Source of the DNA: an uncultured Carnobacterium sp.
Lineage (GTDB): Bacteria > Bacillota > Bacilli > Lactobacillales > Aerococcaceae
Direction of reading: 5' to 3'
Assembly (NCBI GenBank): GCA_937923125.1
Contig: CALALK010000222.1
Span: 1-8,443 of the forward strand
DNA: 8,443 bases
The position numbers were made by a program, and so were the translations under genes. The stretch's first letter is position 1, and each line of letters begins with the position of its first letter. Below the pieces are notes generated by a model. It was not told where the DNA came from. It saw nothing but the letters and a program-made list of their open reading frames with translations, and made no database searches. Below are positions 1 through 7,620 of the stretch, in pieces.

Positions 1-756
1 TTTATCTCCAATATCTTTCAGATTTCCGATGACGCGATTGCCATCTTTCATCTTTAGATAAATCTTTTGGTGATTTTTTGTATCGTTTGGATACTGAATC
101 TCTACGATTTCACGAATGACACTTGCTGGAACTTTCTCCAATTGTTTGGCAAGTGCTTGATATTGTGTGTCATCTGTAAACATATACAATAATGGGTAAT
201 CTTTTGGCGTTGCATCGGCCTCCACTTCAATGATTTGACCGTCTGCTAAAAGCTCATAGTGTTTATCATCACTTTGGTAATAACCCACCGCTGGATTTTC
301 TTCAATATTCAAACGCATTTTATTCCATGCCACTAATTGAACGGAAGCATCTTTAATTTTTGGACTAGCATTTTTCAACAAGTTAGCTGTACGATAACGA
401 TTCGCTAAAATTGTCCAAATACTTTGCCCTTTGTTGATACCATCATTTTCTTGAACCAATTCCACTGGAACTTGATTCAATCCAACGACTTCAATTTCCG
501 ACACTTTCGATAGTGGTGAAATAAAGTAAATACTCCATCCCGCACAAACAATAAAAATCCCTTTTAAGAGCGTTGCATTCGTAATCCCTTGTGACTTTGG
601 TTTCGTCTTTTTAGGACGTGGTTCCTTCTTCTTTTTCACCTTTTTTACAGGCTCTTCAGTAACAGGCTGCTCCACTCTTGGAGAATTTTGTTGCGCTAAC
701 TCCCAAGGTGTTAGTTCACGTGGAGGAGTTTGTTGTGGTTTCTTTCGATTAAACAT
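1..756 (-). CDS. divIB: Cell division protein DivIB/FtsQ (partial, C-terminus cut by window edge)
   Basis: The frame is open from an ATG at 756 to position 1 without a stop and gives 252 residues; the C-terminus lies outside the window. DivIB is a bitopic divisome protein that forms a complex with FtsL and DivIC and stabilises septal peptidoglycan synthesis. The N-terminal tail is cytoplasmic, rich in Pro and Gln, and strongly basic at residues 38-54 (runs of Lys). One membrane segment follows at about 62-80. A POTRA-like region then begins at 'SKVSEIEVVGLNQVP' (about 83-97), followed by the beta domain. The start is supported by AAGGAGG at 762-768 with a 5-nt spacer. The gene lies 17 nt after murG, the usual place in Lactobacillales clusters. 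The assignment rests on position, topology and the POTRA-like motif, because this family is poorly conserved in sequence. Confidence 0.9.
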   Translation of the reverse strand, partial: MFNRKKPQQTPPRELTPWELAQQNSPRVEQPVTEEPVKKVKKKKEPRPKKTKPKSQGITNATLLKGIFIVCAGWSIYFISPLSKVSEIEVVGLNQVPVELVQENDGINKGQSIWTILANRYRTANLLKNASPKIKDASVQLVAWNKMRLNIEENPAVGYYQSDDKHYELLADGQIIEVEADATPKDYPLLYMFTDDTQYQALAKQLEKVPASVIREIVEIQYPNDTKNHQKIYLKMKDGNRVIGNLKDIGDK

Positions 757-773
757 ATTCTCCTCCTTAATCC

Positions 774-1877
774 TTATTTCACTAGAGAATGAATAATTGT
801 TTCAAGTCGACTTGACGCATCTGTAATTCCCAAGGCTTTTGAATTTTCAGCCATTTCTTTACGTTTGGCTTCATCATTCATAATACGATCGATTTCTGCG
901 ACTAAACTTTCACCGTTTAAGTCTTTTTCTAAAATCATCGTAGCAGCGTCACGTTCTACTAATGACATTGCATTGGCTTCTTGGTGATTTTCAGTTACGT
1001 ATGGACTTGGAATTAAAATACTTGGTAAGCCAAGTGCTGTTAATTCAATCAATGTTGTTGCTCCACTTCTGCAGACAACTAGGTCTGTGTTTTGGAACAT
1101 TTGCACCATATTATTAATATATGGTAAAACTGTGATATTTTGCAATGGTTTTTTCAAACTTGTAATGAGATTGTTGATTTTGTCATAATGCACTTGTCCT
1201 GTCACCATGACTACTTGATAATCTTTCTTCTCAAATTCTTCGATAGACTCGATAAAGGATTCGTTCATACGAAGAGAGCCTCGACTACCACCAAAAATCA
1301 ATACGATTGGTTTATCTTTCTTGATACCCAAAGAATCTAAATAAGAATCATCTTTCACGGCATCCGCTAACTCTTGTCCACGAGGGTTTCCTGTCATTAC
1401 GACTTTATCTTCATACTTCTTAAAGTCTTTACGAACGGCATCAAAACAAATCGCAATTTTAGAAACTTTACGTGCTAAGAATTTGTTTGTGATTCCTGCT
1501 AAACTATTTTGCTCATGAATAATCGTTGGAATTCCCATGTTTGCTGCGGCATATAATACAGGCGCGCATACATATCCCCCAGTACCGATAACGATATCCG
1601 GCTTGAACTCTTTCACGATTTCTTTTGCTTTAAAATAACTCGTACAGAAATACCATAATGTTTTAAAGTTTTCTAGCGACAACGAACGAACAATTCCTTG
1701 AATCTTAATCGTTTTAAAATCATATCCCGCTTTTGGAACGATGGTACTTTCTAACCCACGTTCAGTCCCCACATATAGAAATTCTGTTGAGGGATCTTTT
1801 TCTTTCAAATAATTCATTAAGGAAAGAGCTGGATAAATATGACCACCCGTTCCTCCTCCTGAAACTAATACTCTCAT
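774..1877 (-). CDS. murG: UDP-N-acetylglucosamine--lipid I GlcNAc transferase MurG
   Basis: MurG transfers GlcNAc from UDP-GlcNAc to lipid I, making lipid II on the inner face of the membrane. The 367-residue product has the normal length and all the expected GT28/GT-B motifs. These are the first glycine loop GGGTGGH at 7-13, GTGGY at 98-102, HEQN at 121-124, TGNPR at 162-166, FGGSRG at 195-200, CRSGA at 269-273, and the nucleotide-sugar site PYVTENHQ at 292-299, which contains the acidic and Gln residues that contact UDP-GlcNAc in known structures. There is no signal peptide; the protein is a peripheral membrane enzyme. The ATG at 1877 has AGGAG at 1885-1889 with a 7-nt spacer. It lies 17 nt after murD and 17 nt before divIB. 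No ftsW/spoVE gene lies between murD and murG, unlike in Bacillus. Confidence 0.98.
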   Translation of the reverse strand: MRVLVSGGGTGGHIYPALSLMNYLKEKDPSTEFLYVGTERGLESTIVPKAGYDFKTIKIQGIVRSLSLENFKTLWYFCTSYFKAKEIVKEFKPDIVIGTGGYVCAPVLYAAANMGIPTIIHEQNSLAGITNKFLARKVSKIAICFDAVRKDFKKYEDKVVMTGNPRGQELADAVKDDSYLDSLGIKKDKPIVLIFGGSRGSLRMNESFIESIEEFEKKDYQVVMVTGQVHYDKINNLITSLKKPLQNITVLPYINNMVQMFQNTDLVVCRSGATTLIELTALGLPSILIPSPYVTENHQEANAMSLVERDAATMILEKDLNGESLVAEIDRIMNDEAKRKEMAENSKALGITDASSRLETIIHSLVK

Positions 1878-1894
1878 CTTTTTTCTCCTATAAA

Positions 1895-3253
1895 TTACAG
1901 TTTTTCTACTACTTCAATAAAGCAATCGCCACGCACTTCAAAGTTAGCAAATTGATCCCAACTTGCGCACGCTGGTGATAGTAATACAATTTCTCCCTCA
2001 CGACTAACTGCATACGCTTCTGGTACTGCCTCTTCTAATGTGTCTACTACAGTTACTGGAATAGATAGTTTTTCAGCAGTAGCTTTCAACTTCTCTTTTG
2101 TTTCTCCATAAACGACCATTTCACGGACATTTCCAAGTGATGGTTCTAATTCCTCAAAACCATTTCCACGATCAAGTCCGCCAGCAATCAATACAACCGA
2201 TTGATTTGTAAAACTACGTAATGCTGTTTGTGTCGCAATGATATTCGTTGCTTTTGAATCATTGTAGAATTTACGGCCTTCAAGTGTTTTCACATATTGT
2301 GTACGGTGTTTTACCCCGTGGAATGAACGAACCGCTTTTTCGATTCCTTCATTTGTTGCACCTTGTAATTTACTAATTGCAACTGCCGCTAACACGTTCT
2401 CAATGTTTTGAACGCCAGGTACTTGAATGGCTTCAAGCGGCAACACTCTTTCCCCATTAAAGTAAATCGTAGTTTCATCCGCATAAGCTCCGTGTTCTAA
2501 GACAGATTTACGGCTGAAAGGTACTAATGTTGCTTTTGTATGACCTTTAATAAACTCATATAACTCTGGGAAATCCGCATTATAAACGAGGAAATCCTCT
2601 TCTGTTTGATTTTTAGTGATTTGTAATTTTGCTTTGACATACTCTTCGCGTGACCCATGATAATCCAAATGTGCACTAAAGATATTTACGATGCAAGCTA
2701 CTTTAGGGCGAAACTCTTCAATCCCCATTAATTGGAAACTTGATAATTCAGTAACATAAATATCTGAATCCTTTGATTCCGCTGCAAGTAGTGATAAAGG
2801 AACACCAATATTTCCACATGCAAAAGTTCTTCTTTCAGGGAATGATTCTTTCAACATTAGATTTGTTAATGTTGTAGTAGTCGTTTTCCCATTTGAACCT
2901 GTAATTCCAAGTACGGTTCCTTCCATGACACGTTGTGCAATTTCGATTTCCGTATAAACTGGTAACCCCTTTTCGACTGCTTTTGCTACTAATGGATTTG
3001 TATAAGGAATCCCTGGGTTTTTCACAACGAAATCAACGGGCTCATCGAGTAGTTCTAATGGATGTCCTCCTGAGACTACTTTAATCCCTTCGGCTACTAA
3101 TCCTTGTGCGTCTACACTTTCCTCAAGTGGTGTTCGATCATTCACCGTTACATCTGCCTTTAACTGATGTAATAATGTCGCAACACTCACTCCACTCTTG
3201 GCAAGTCCGATGACTAGTACTTTTTTATTTTCAAATGCATGTGTATTCCGCAC
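1895..3253 (-). CDS. murD: UDP-N-acetylmuramoyl-L-alanine--D-glutamate ligase MurD (GTG start)
   Basis: MurD is the cytoplasmic ATP-dependent ligase that adds D-Glu to UDP-MurNAc-L-Ala. Numbered from the GTG at 3253, the protein has 452 residues, matching the roughly 450 of Bacillus MurD. The N-terminal UDP-binding Rossmann part starts with KVLVIGLAKSG (11-21). Then come KNPGIPY (78-84), the Mur ligase P-loop GSNGKTTTT (119-127), ELSSFQL (169-175), HLDYHG (195-200) and the probable carbamylated Lys (YVKAK, about 209). The C-terminal domain has HRTQY (316-320), NDSKATN (331-337) and SPACASWDQF (426-435). An in-frame ATG at 3307 would add 18 residues. I prefer the GTG because AGGAGG lies 7 nt upstream of it, homology begins just inside it, and the extra 18 codons run through a palindrome in the gap after mraY. 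Confidence 0.96.
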   Translation of the reverse strand: MRNTHAFENKKVLVIGLAKSGVSVATLLHQLKADVTVNDRTPLEESVDAQGLVAEGIKVVSGGHPLELLDEPVDFVVKNPGIPYTNPLVAKAVEKGLPVYTEIEIAQRVMEGTVLGITGSNGKTTTTTLTNLMLKESFPERRTFACGNIGVPLSLLAAESKDSDIYVTELSSFQLMGIEEFRPKVACIVNIFSAHLDYHGSREEYVKAKLQITKNQTEEDFLVYNADFPELYEFIKGHTKATLVPFSRKSVLEHGAYADETTIYFNGERVLPLEAIQVPGVQNIENVLAAVAISKLQGATNEGIEKAVRSFHGVKHRTQYVKTLEGRKFYNDSKATNIIATQTALRSFTNQSVVLIAGGLDRGNGFEELEPSLGNVREMVVYGETKEKLKATAEKLSIPVTVVDTLEEAVPEAYAVSREGEIVLLSPACASWDQFANFEVRGDCFIEVVEKL

Positions 3254-3260
3254 AATGATT

Positions 3261-3266
3261 CCTCCT
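3261..3266 (-). promoter_or_regulatory. Ribosome binding site deciding the murD start
   Basis: The minus strand reads AGGAGG, 7 nt before the GTG at 3253-3251. The competing ATG at 3307 has only AGGAG at 3320-3324 with a 12-nt spacer, and that AGGAG largely falls inside a hairpin arm. The comparison favours initiation at GTG. Confidence 0.85.
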
Positions 3267-3290
3267 ATTTTTTGTTTTGAATATGTATAT

Positions 3291-3323
3291 GGAGAAAGGC
3301 TGGGCATAAATGACCAGCTCTCC
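3291..3323 (-). repeat. Imperfect palindrome/hairpin in the mraY-murD gap
   Basis: Arms GGAGA (3291-3295) and TCTCC (3319-3323) pair, as do GCTGG (3299-3303) and CCAGC (3314-3318). A 3-nt bulge (3296-3298) and a 10-nt loop remain. In the transcript this forms a moderate stem between mraY and murD. No U-tract follows it on the minus strand, so a factor-independent terminator is unlikely. It may be an mRNA processing or stability element, or a degenerate copy of a short dispersed intergenic repeat. It sits in the only gap above 30 nt in the window. Confidence 0.5.
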
Positions 3324-3344
3324 TAATAAAATATGTTAATTCTC

Positions 3345-4301
3345 TTAAAAGACAAATGCAACGATTAAACCTGCAATAAGTCCGATTGCACTAAATACAG
3401 AAACAATCTTCACTTCTTTCCAACCACTCATTTCAAAGTGATGGTGAATTGGACTCATCTTAAAGATACGTTTACCTGTCAGTTTAAATGAACCGACTTG
3501 TAAAATAACGCTCAGTGTTTCCCCAACGAAGATAATTCCAACAAGTAATAATGTCCATTCTTTATGAAGCATAATCGAGATAATCGCAAGACCTGCTCCA
3601 AGTGCCAACGAACCAACGTCGCCCATGAAGACTTTAGCGGGTTTCCAGTTATACACTAAGAATCCTGCTAATCCACCCACTACACAGAAACAGAAAATTG
3701 CAATCGAGTGTTGCGCTGCTCTATAGGCCATAATTCCATAAATACCATAGGCAATAATGTTCGTAGACGCCGCTAACCCATCTAATCCATCTGTTAGATT
3801 AACCGCGTTAGAAAATCCTGCAATCCAAATGATTGTAAATAACGCAAACAAGATAATACTGTTTACTTCACCAAAGATTGGAAGGTAGATTAATGGTGCA
3901 TTCCCGCTTAAAAGGAAAAGCACTACGAAGATAGCTGCTCCAATCAATTGTAATCCAAATTTTTCGTGACTCTTTAGCCCTTCATTTTGTTTTTTAAACA
4001 CTTTAATAAAGTCATCTAAAAAACCAATTGTTCCGAAGAAGGCAAAACCAATAACGCCACTTAATAAGACGAAATTGAAATGTCCGAATACAGCTCCTAC
4101 AATTAAACTAGAAATACTAATCATACATAGGAATACAAGTCCTCCCATTGTTGGAGTTCCACTTTTAGCTTTATGCCATGATGGACCTTCATCTAATGTA
4201 GTTTGACCTAATTGTTTCATCTTCATATATTGAATGAAATGTGGTTCGGCAATGACTGTCGCAAGGAACGCTAAGCCGACTGATAAAATGACTTCGATCA
4301 T
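3345..4301 (-). CDS. mraY: Phospho-N-acetylmuramoyl-pentapeptide transferase MraY
   Basis: MraY is the polytopic membrane enzyme that moves phospho-MurNAc-pentapeptide from UDP onto undecaprenyl phosphate, making lipid I. The 318-residue product has the usual length for Bacilli and about ten hydrophobic segments, the first at 1-18 and the last at about 300-318. Signature motifs are all present: KSGTPTMGG (46-54), FLDDFIK (94-100) with the Asp pair at 96-97, NAVNLTDGLDGLA (165-177), NWKPAKVFMGDVGSL (218-232) with the catalytic-region Asp at 228, and KMSPIHHHFE (281-290) with the His triplet at 286-288. The ATG at 4301 has AAGGAG at 4308-4313 with a 6-nt spacer. It starts 15 nt after the murE stop, so it is very probably co-transcribed with it. 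A 91-nt gap to murD follows. Confidence 0.98.
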   Translation of the reverse strand: MIEVILSVGLAFLATVIAEPHFIQYMKMKQLGQTTLDEGPSWHKAKSGTPTMGGLVFLCMISISSLIVGAVFGHFNFVLLSGVIGFAFFGTIGFLDDFIKVFKKQNEGLKSHEKFGLQLIGAAIFVVLFLLSGNAPLIYLPIFGEVNSIILFALFTIIWIAGFSNAVNLTDGLDGLAASTNIIAYGIYGIMAYRAAQHSIAIFCFCVVGGLAGFLVYNWKPAKVFMGDVGSLALGAGLAIISIMLHKEWTLLLVGIIFVGETLSVILQVGSFKLTGKRIFKMSPIHHHFEMSGWKEVKIVSVFSAIGLIAGLIVAFVF

Positions 4302-4316
4302 AATCTTCTCCTTCTT

Positions 4317-5816
4317 CTACTCGTGATATTTAAAACCTAATGCTTCTAAACTTGCAATAACGGTTTCTACTTCATTATAAGGAATATACTCGTCACCAAT
4401 CACTTGGTATGGCTCAACACCTTTACCAGCAAATAGTAAGATATCCCCTTCTTGCGCGATTTCTAAAGCGCGTTTTACCGCACTTTCTCGATTATCGATG
4501 CATTCATAAGCAGTTTTTTCATCTTTTCTTCCTGCTAAAATTTCTGCATAAATCTTTTCAAGCGGTTCATTTCTTGGATTATCCGCTGTTAAAATTACAT
4601 AATCTGATTTCTCAAAAGCAATTTCCCCAAGTTCAGGACGCATACTTGAATCACGGTTACCACCACTATGACCCATGATAGTAATCACCCGATTTACTTT
4701 CACTTTTTCAAGTGTTTCAAGCACATTTTGTAGCCCATCAGGTGTATGTGCAAAGTCGATAATCACTTGGAATGGTTGTCCTTGTTGAATCAACTGCATA
4801 CGACCACCTACACCAGGGAATCGTTTCATTCGGCTCACAGCACGTTCAAGTGAAATTCCATTCACGACCGCTACTGCAAAAGCAGCCAAAACATTATAGA
4901 CATTAAAGAGTCCAATCATCGGAATCACAACAGGAAGCTCTTGTCCATTCATTGTTACTGTAAATGAAGTTGTCGCTCCGTTTGTTTGAACATTAGTCGC
5001 ACAGATATCCGCTTTTTCACTAAATCCGTATGAAATCACTTCGCAAGGAGTTGAGTATGCGAATTGCTCAAAATGTTCTTCGTCTCGATTTAAAATCGCA
5101 ACACGAGGTTTTCCATTTTTAGAATGGTTTCCCAATTGCGAGAATAACAGACTTTTAGCATGCGCATAGTTTTCCATTGTTTTATGCAAGTCTAAATGCT
5201 CATGTGTTAAGTTTGTAAACACGGCAACATTGTAGTCAATTCCCCAAACACGTCCTAATTGAAGCGCGTGAGAAGAAACTTCCATAATACATGTGTCTCC
5301 ACCGATTTCTTTCACCTTTTGCAATGTTTCATGCACTGTTAAGATTTCTGGTGTTGTGTTTCTTGTTTCGATACGTTCATCACCAATTTTACGATACATC
5401 GTTCCAATGAGCGCTGTTGGTTTTCCTAATTCTTCTAATAAATAGTCCACCATATGCGTTACAGTTGTTTTACCATTTGTCCCTGTAACTCCAATCATAT
5501 TTAATGACTCTGATGGATACCCGTAAAAATGATTTGCAAAGAGGGTCATCACACGTGTTACGTCTTTGACATAAATCACAGGTGAATCTCCCACTTGTTC
5601 TTTGATAGATTTCGAAGCCACGAACACACTTGCTCCTAGCTCTTTTGCCTTCCCTGCAAATTGATGCCCATCTACCGTTACACCTTCGATACAGAAAAAC
5701 ATAGTATTGGGCACAACTTTACGCGAATCTTGTGCTAATTTTTCTACAGTGATGTTCTCTACGGAACCTTCCACTTCTTTAATGACTAACAAGTCCGCTA
5801 GTTCTTTCGCAAACAT
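4317..5816 (-). CDS. murE: UDP-N-acetylmuramoyl-tripeptide synthetase MurE, probably meso-diaminopimelate-adding
   Basis: MurE is the cytoplasmic ATP-dependent ligase that adds the third stem-peptide residue to UDP-MurNAc-L-Ala-D-Glu. The 499-residue product has all three Mur ligase domains. Visible motifs are DSRKV (30-34), the P-loop GTNGKTT (112-118), TTPE (154-157), SSHAL (181-185), HEHLDLH (206-211), the probable carbamylated Lys 221, NVYNVLAA (305-312) and DFAHTPDG (354-361). The specificity region reads DNPR (412-415) and later GKGVE (464-468). In Escherichia coli the DNPR Arg and the Gly and Glu of GKGHE contact meso-diaminopimelate, whereas the lysine-adding Staphylococcus aureus enzyme has DNPA. 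I therefore infer a meso-DAP substrate. The loop GHSGGNRDSSMRP (382-394) differs from the commoner GGDRDKGKRP form. The ATG at 5816 has AAGGAGG at 5823-5829 with a 6-nt spacer. It lies 16 nt after the PBP gene, a Bacillus-like position. Confidence 0.95.
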   Translation of the reverse strand: MFAKELADLLVIKEVEGSVENITVEKLAQDSRKVVPNTMFFCIEGVTVDGHQFAGKAKELGASVFVASKSIKEQVGDSPVIYVKDVTRVMTLFANHFYGYPSESLNMIGVTGTNGKTTVTHMVDYLLEELGKPTALIGTMYRKIGDERIETRNTTPEILTVHETLQKVKEIGGDTCIMEVSSHALQLGRVWGIDYNVAVFTNLTHEHLDLHKTMENYAHAKSLLFSQLGNHSKNGKPRVAILNRDEEHFEQFAYSTPCEVISYGFSEKADICATNVQTNGATTSFTVTMNGQELPVVIPMIGLFNVYNVLAAFAVAVVNGISLERAVSRMKRFPGVGGRMQLIQQGQPFQVIIDFAHTPDGLQNVLETLEKVKVNRVITIMGHSGGNRDSSMRPELGEIAFEKSDYVILTADNPRNEPLEKIYAEILAGRKDEKTAYECIDNRESAVKRALEIAQEGDILLFAGKGVEPYQVIGDEYIPYNEVETVIASLEALGFKYHE

Positions 5817-5832
5817 GTTCTTCCTCCTTCTT

Positions 5833-7620
5833 TTACTCTGAGAGTCTAGAGTATTCTAGGCTTCTCTTCATTAATGGATTGAAAATTTCTTTAATAATTT
5901 GGTTTCCTGTTACAGCTACTCGTGGTTGTTTCACTGTGATATATAGGATATATTTTGGATCATCATATGGTGCAAACCCTACAACAGAGAAAATATAGTT
6001 ATTTCCGTTTGAGTAGTATTTACCTGTTTCCGGATTGATGATTTCAGCCGTCCCTGTTTTAGCTGCGACTGCTTCTCCATCAATATTAAAATCATAATTT
6101 GTTCCGTTTTTCATACGAGTTGCTTGATATAAAAATTGAAGAGTTTTCTTCGCAGTTTCTGGACTAATGACTTTTCCTAAAGCTGTTGTTGGATTTGGGG
6201 TTTCTTTTCCAGTATCAGGATCTGTTAAATGGTCAACCAAACGTAACTTCTGCATTTGACCACCATTTGCAATGGCAGTGAAAGCTTGCATCATTTGATA
6301 AGGTGTGACCGTAATCCCTTGTCCAAAACCAGTTGATAATTGTTGTAAGTAAGAGTTGAATGGGTTTGACCCTGAAACCTCATTAGCAAAACCTGAATTT
6401 GTTGATTTTCCAAAGCCAAACGCTTCTAAATATTGTTTCCATTTTTCGACACCAATTTTTTGGATGATGTGAACGAAAGCAACGTTACTTGAATGGGCTA
6501 ACCCTTCTAAGTATGTAATGGTTCCCCAACCCACTTTATTATAGTCTCGAACTAAATCGGTATAAATTTTTATACTACCCGATTTGTATTTTTCATTTGG
6601 ATCAAATACACCTTCATTAATAGCTGCAGCGAGCGCCAACACTTTCATCGTTGAACCAGGTTCAAAAGCTTGATCCATCAATAAATTGTTCCATTGAACG
6701 TCAATACCCTCTTTTGTTGTTGAGTTATACGTTGGACGTTGTGTTGCCGCAACGATATTCCCCGTTTTAGGTTCAACAAGCATCGCAGTCATTTGGACTG
6801 GTTGGTATTTTTTATCCGCTTCGCTAACAAGAGATTCCAAGTACGTTTGTAATCTCTTATCGATGGTTAACGTTAAGTCCATCCCATCTTTTGGTTGTTT
6901 TGTAACTTTTTCTGTATCAGTAATCACATATCCATTTCCATCTACAGAATATTCAACTTCACCAGCAGTCCCTGTTAGTTGTTCATTATAAAGGCCTTCT
7001 AGACCAGTCTTCCCTACTAATGTTGTTAACGTCTTGTTATCGACAGTTTCCTCGACCGTATCCGTATAACCAATTAAATGAGAAGCAAAGATTCCATTTG
7101 GATAGTAACGAGCTGGACTTTCTGAGAACTTAATTCCAGGAAGTTTTTCAGCTTCGATTTTTTCCTTCACTTGAACAGATAAGTTTTTACCAGCAGTTCC
7201 AAACTCCACTTGAGAAACATCTTTTTGACTCAACAATTTTACAATTTCTTCCTTAGATAAAGAAATATGTTTTGAAAGAGCCTCAGCAGTCTTATTAACG
7301 TCAGTGACATAATCAGGCGTATCCGCATTCTTACTCCACTCCGAAGTTAATACTGCATATAATGAATAGTTTGTTGCGTCAACGGCAATCGGACTACCAC
7401 TGGCGTCATAAATAGTACCGCGTTTTGCAGCGAGTGTACGTTTTTGATGGATTTTATCATTGATTTCTGCACGTAAATCCACACCATGGGTATTCCCCAA
7501 CACCATGATTTTAAAGAACTGTACAGAAAAAATGAGAAATAAAACACCTGCGAGTCCTACTAAAATCCGGCTCGCTTGATGCCTATTTCCCGCAATGTTA
7601 TTGTTTTTCGTATTTCTCAT
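5833..7620 (-). CDS. ftsI: Class B penicillin-binding protein, septal transpeptidase of FtsI/PBP2 type, without PASTA domains
   Basis: This is the D,D-transpeptidase that cross-links septal peptidoglycan. The product has 595 residues. It has a short basic cytoplasmic tail, one membrane anchor at about 19-41, and an N-terminal pedestal domain at about 60-230 with KRGTIYDASG (66-75). The penicillin-binding domain then carries the three active-site motifs: STMK (323-326, catalytic Ser 323), SSN (377-379) and KTGT (521-524). It ends at NPLMKRSLEYSRLSE, without the C-terminal PASTA repeats of Bacillus PBP2B, staphylococcal PBP1 or pneumococcal PBP2X. murE follows 16 nt on, so no displaced remnant is present. 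The ATG at 7620 overlaps the ftsL stop as ATGA, and the nearest purine stretch (AGGA, 7631-7634) has a 10-nt spacer, suggesting translational coupling. By position it matches pbpB of Bacillus and pbpX of streptococci, so the exact symbol is a matter of convention. Confidence 0.95.
   Translation of the reverse strand: MRNTKNNNIAGNRHQASRILVGLAGVLFLIFSVQFFKIMVLGNTHGVDLRAEINDKIHQKRTLAAKRGTIYDASGSPIAVDATNYSLYAVLTSEWSKNADTPDYVTDVNKTAEALSKHISLSKEEIVKLLSQKDVSQVEFGTAGKNLSVQVKEKIEAEKLPGIKFSESPARYYPNGIFASHLIGYTDTVEETVDNKTLTTLVGKTGLEGLYNEQLTGTAGEVEYSVDGNGYVITDTEKVTKQPKDGMDLTLTIDKRLQTYLESLVSEADKKYQPVQMTAMLVEPKTGNIVAATQRPTYNSTTKEGIDVQWNNLLMDQAFEPGSTMKVLALAAAINEGVFDPNEKYKSGSIKIYTDLVRDYNKVGWGTITYLEGLAHSSNVAFVHIIQKIGVEKWKQYLEAFGFGKSTNSGFANEVSGSNPFNSYLQQLSTGFGQGITVTPYQMMQAFTAIANGGQMQKLRLVDHLTDPDTGKETPNPTTALGKVISPETAKKTLQFLYQATRMKNGTNYDFNIDGEAVAAKTGTAEIINPETGKYYSNGNNYIFSVVGFAPYDDPKYILYITVKQPRVAVTGNQIIKEIFNPLMKRSLEYSRLSE

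Noticed and set aside
1140..1340. Plus-strand open frame of 66 codons inside murG
   Set aside because: It is fully antisense to a well-supported murG, has no recognisable motif and is a shadow of the real gene.
1733..1978. Plus-strand open frame of 81 codons across the murG-murD junction
   Set aside because: It covers the start of murG and the end of murD on the opposite strand and shows no protein family signature.
3291..3323. The mraY-murD hairpin as a factor-independent terminator
   Set aside because: The stem is short and bulged and no T-run follows it on the minus strand; murD continues the same pathway and has its own strong ribosome binding site.
3254..3344. A promoter for murD in the 91-nt gap
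   Set aside because: TATACA-like and TTAACA-like hexamers can be picked out, but no pair has proper spacing and both elements.
4409..4678. Plus-strand open frame of 89 codons inside murE
   Set aside because: It is antisense to conserved murE motifs and has the odd His- and Phe-rich composition expected of a shadow frame.
7347..7547. Minus-strand open frame of 66 codons in another frame of the PBP gene
   Set aside because: It overlaps the PBP N-terminal region completely and encodes nothing recognisable.
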